DNA of 64,000 bases, taken from Panax quinquefolius (lineage: Eukaryota; Streptophyta; Magnoliopsida; Apiales; Araliaceae). The DNA is taken from NCBI GenBank assembly GCA_020205615.1, contig CM035168.1, positions 128,288,795-128,352,794 on the forward strand, read 5' to 3'. This document shows positions 62,912-64,000 of the stretch, piece after piece. Position 1 is the stretch's first letter. Every line of letters begins with the position of its first letter. The position numbers and the translations under genes were made by a program. The notes under the pieces are model-generated. The model saw only the letters and a list, made by a program, of their open reading frames with translations, searched no databases and had not been told where the DNA came from.

Positions 62912-63746
62912 GTTGCTGCGCGATCCGTATCCTCCACCACATTTATATCCCAAGAAGACATTCAGAGATCATGATCAAGCACTCATAACAACAAGCAAGG
63001 ATGGCGCAGAAAGAGTTCATTGTAGAAGAAGTAGATAGAGTTCTTACTTGGCTGAATATGATTTACCACAGCCATGGGTTGGTAAGCAGTGACATTAGTC
63101 TCAACTCTGCCCAGAGCCTTATCATGCACTGCAGCAAGAGTTTGTTGTTCTTGGCACTTTAACTTTAGTTGTTTTCTTAGAGATATTTTTCCACTCTTCG
63201 CTCATCTCGCTTCAGGATCCATTGCAAGTCCTAGTATTGGACAATTCATAGCATCAGATTCTAGGATTACATAAGAAACTTGAAGAATTTTCCAAATTGT
63301 TACCCTAGAGTGAATAAGAAATTTAATGTTATTCTCATAAAAAGGATTACTTTAACCTGTGATTAGATAGTACATGTCATCCAGTGCTTCAAGATTCTTA
63401 TTGCAACCACCTATAAATACAAGGACACCACCCTTCATGGGTCCAAACTGTCACCGCCATAGAAAATCTTGCTGAAGGCCCCTCGCCTAAAGCCATCACC
63501 TTGGTCCAACAACCAGTATCTGCAAAAATGCAGACAAAGCATTTTCATGAGCAAAAAAGTATATGTACAATTGATACATATATTGTAAAAGAATTCATCA
63601 ACTTTACATTCTGAACTGATCACCAGGGTATACTAGGAGACTATACTGTTCAACATAATCCAAGGGATGAACAATTAAGAGCAACTGGAGGATTGAATTA
63701 CTCAGAGAAACAACAACTGATCTCCTGATTTTCTCAACTAATGTAC
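61989..63746 (-). CDS. 3' exons of a minus-strand gene, possibly kelch-related; 5' part outside window
   Basis: Exons (minus strand): 63746-63608, 63519-63357, about 63235-63048, about 62506-62323 and 62199-61989 (stop TAA). They read TLVEKIRRSVVVSLSNSIL, DYVEQYSLLVYPGDQFR, YWLLDQGDGFRRGAFSKIFY, GGVLVFIGGCNKNLEALDDM, SLRKQLKLKCQEQQ, NVTAYQPMAVVNHIQPS, GRGHFKLKVTKSFTDGYTIE and LIDGKLLSGVLFSNKP. VLVFIGG…LDDMYYL resembles a kelch blade; I do not recognise the family further. Most junctions are in phase. A G appears to be missing in GTTTGGACCCATG (63434-63446), and two or three bases near 63180-63205, which break the frame as written. The acceptor at 63746 shows that further 5' exons lie beyond 64000. 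Confidence 0.5.
62881..62909. repeat. (AT)n microsatellite in an intron
   Basis: About 14 AT units between two exons of the minus-strand gene. Confidence 0.9.
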
Positions 63747-64000
63747 CTATACAAAGTTTAAAAGTGTTGAACTCCAAATCTGATCAAGATGCAATATAGA
63801 ACCATCATTTGGATTCATATGTTAGAAATTTCAAAGAACCAAGCTACATTTAAATTATATTCATTGATGCCCTGTCTTCTGACCAAAATTGCATATTATA
63901 TTTTCACGCTAATATTTTTGCAGAAAAACATCGGTACATATATTTGATAGGAAGAAATCAAAGCATAGTTCAGATAAATAAATAAATAAACAGAAAATGA
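63747..64000. other. Probable intron of the minus-strand gene
   Basis: AT-rich sequence upstream (minus strand) of the splice acceptor at 63746. No exon recognised. Confidence 0.4.

Noticed and set aside
1..64000. CRISPR array, rRNA, tRNA, operon or prokaryotic defence system
   Set aside because: No regularly spaced repeat-spacer structure or RNA gene was seen; this is plant nuclear DNA with intron-containing genes.

Overview
This is nuclear DNA from a flowering plant, most likely a eudicot. The evidence is AT-rich intergenic DNA with microsatellites, intron-containing genes, pectin methylesterase/invertase-inhibitor genes, a plant cytochrome P450, a SPIRAL1-like gene and plant-type transposons (Ty3/gypsy LTR elements, CACTA, Stowaway, Mutator-like and PIF/Harbinger-like). 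The species cannot be named from the sequence. A run of exactly 100 N at 47494-47593 marks a draft scaffold join.

Layout. 1-2829: remains of a long-LTR gypsy family in both orientations. 3154-4202: two small DNA transposons. 4673-5272: intact PMEI-domain gene. 9704-11075: decayed fragments of a cap-binding-protein (CBP80) gene and of a DUF4283 retroelement protein. 12385-27491: the 3' half of a P450 gene split by a 14.3-kb nested insertion. The inserted gypsy element has a 5-bp target duplication and itself carries two related CACTA transposons, one in each LTR. 28060-28990: a second gypsy remnant. 30246-33944: two more PMEI-domain genes, one intact and one with a single-base frameshift. 36290-36720: a promoter-like relic of a further PMEI copy. 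37145-44231: a minus-strand six-exon membrane-protein gene that looks Jagunal-like; its introns hold a nested TIR/LTR insertion and a PIF/Harbinger-like element with a possible captured gene fragment. 48218-50169: SPIRAL1-like gene, missing its first exon. 50440-61988: mostly AT-rich DNA with one clear Stowaway MITE and a few exon-like pieces. 61989-63746: the 3' exons of a minus-strand, possibly kelch-related gene that continues past the right edge.

The genes do not form a pathway. Two themes stand out: a loose cluster of secreted PMEI-type inhibitors (4.7-34 kb), and heavy nested transposon insertion into genes and introns. PMEI-3, the Jagunal-like gene, the SPIRAL1-like gene and the kelch-like gene all read as good proteins apart from one- or two-base indels. 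That pattern fits uncorrected long-read errors at least as well as independent gene death. The CBP80 fragment differs, with three in-frame stops that look like substitutions. I did not find a convincing novel biological system; the most informative structures are the nested insertions and their junctions.
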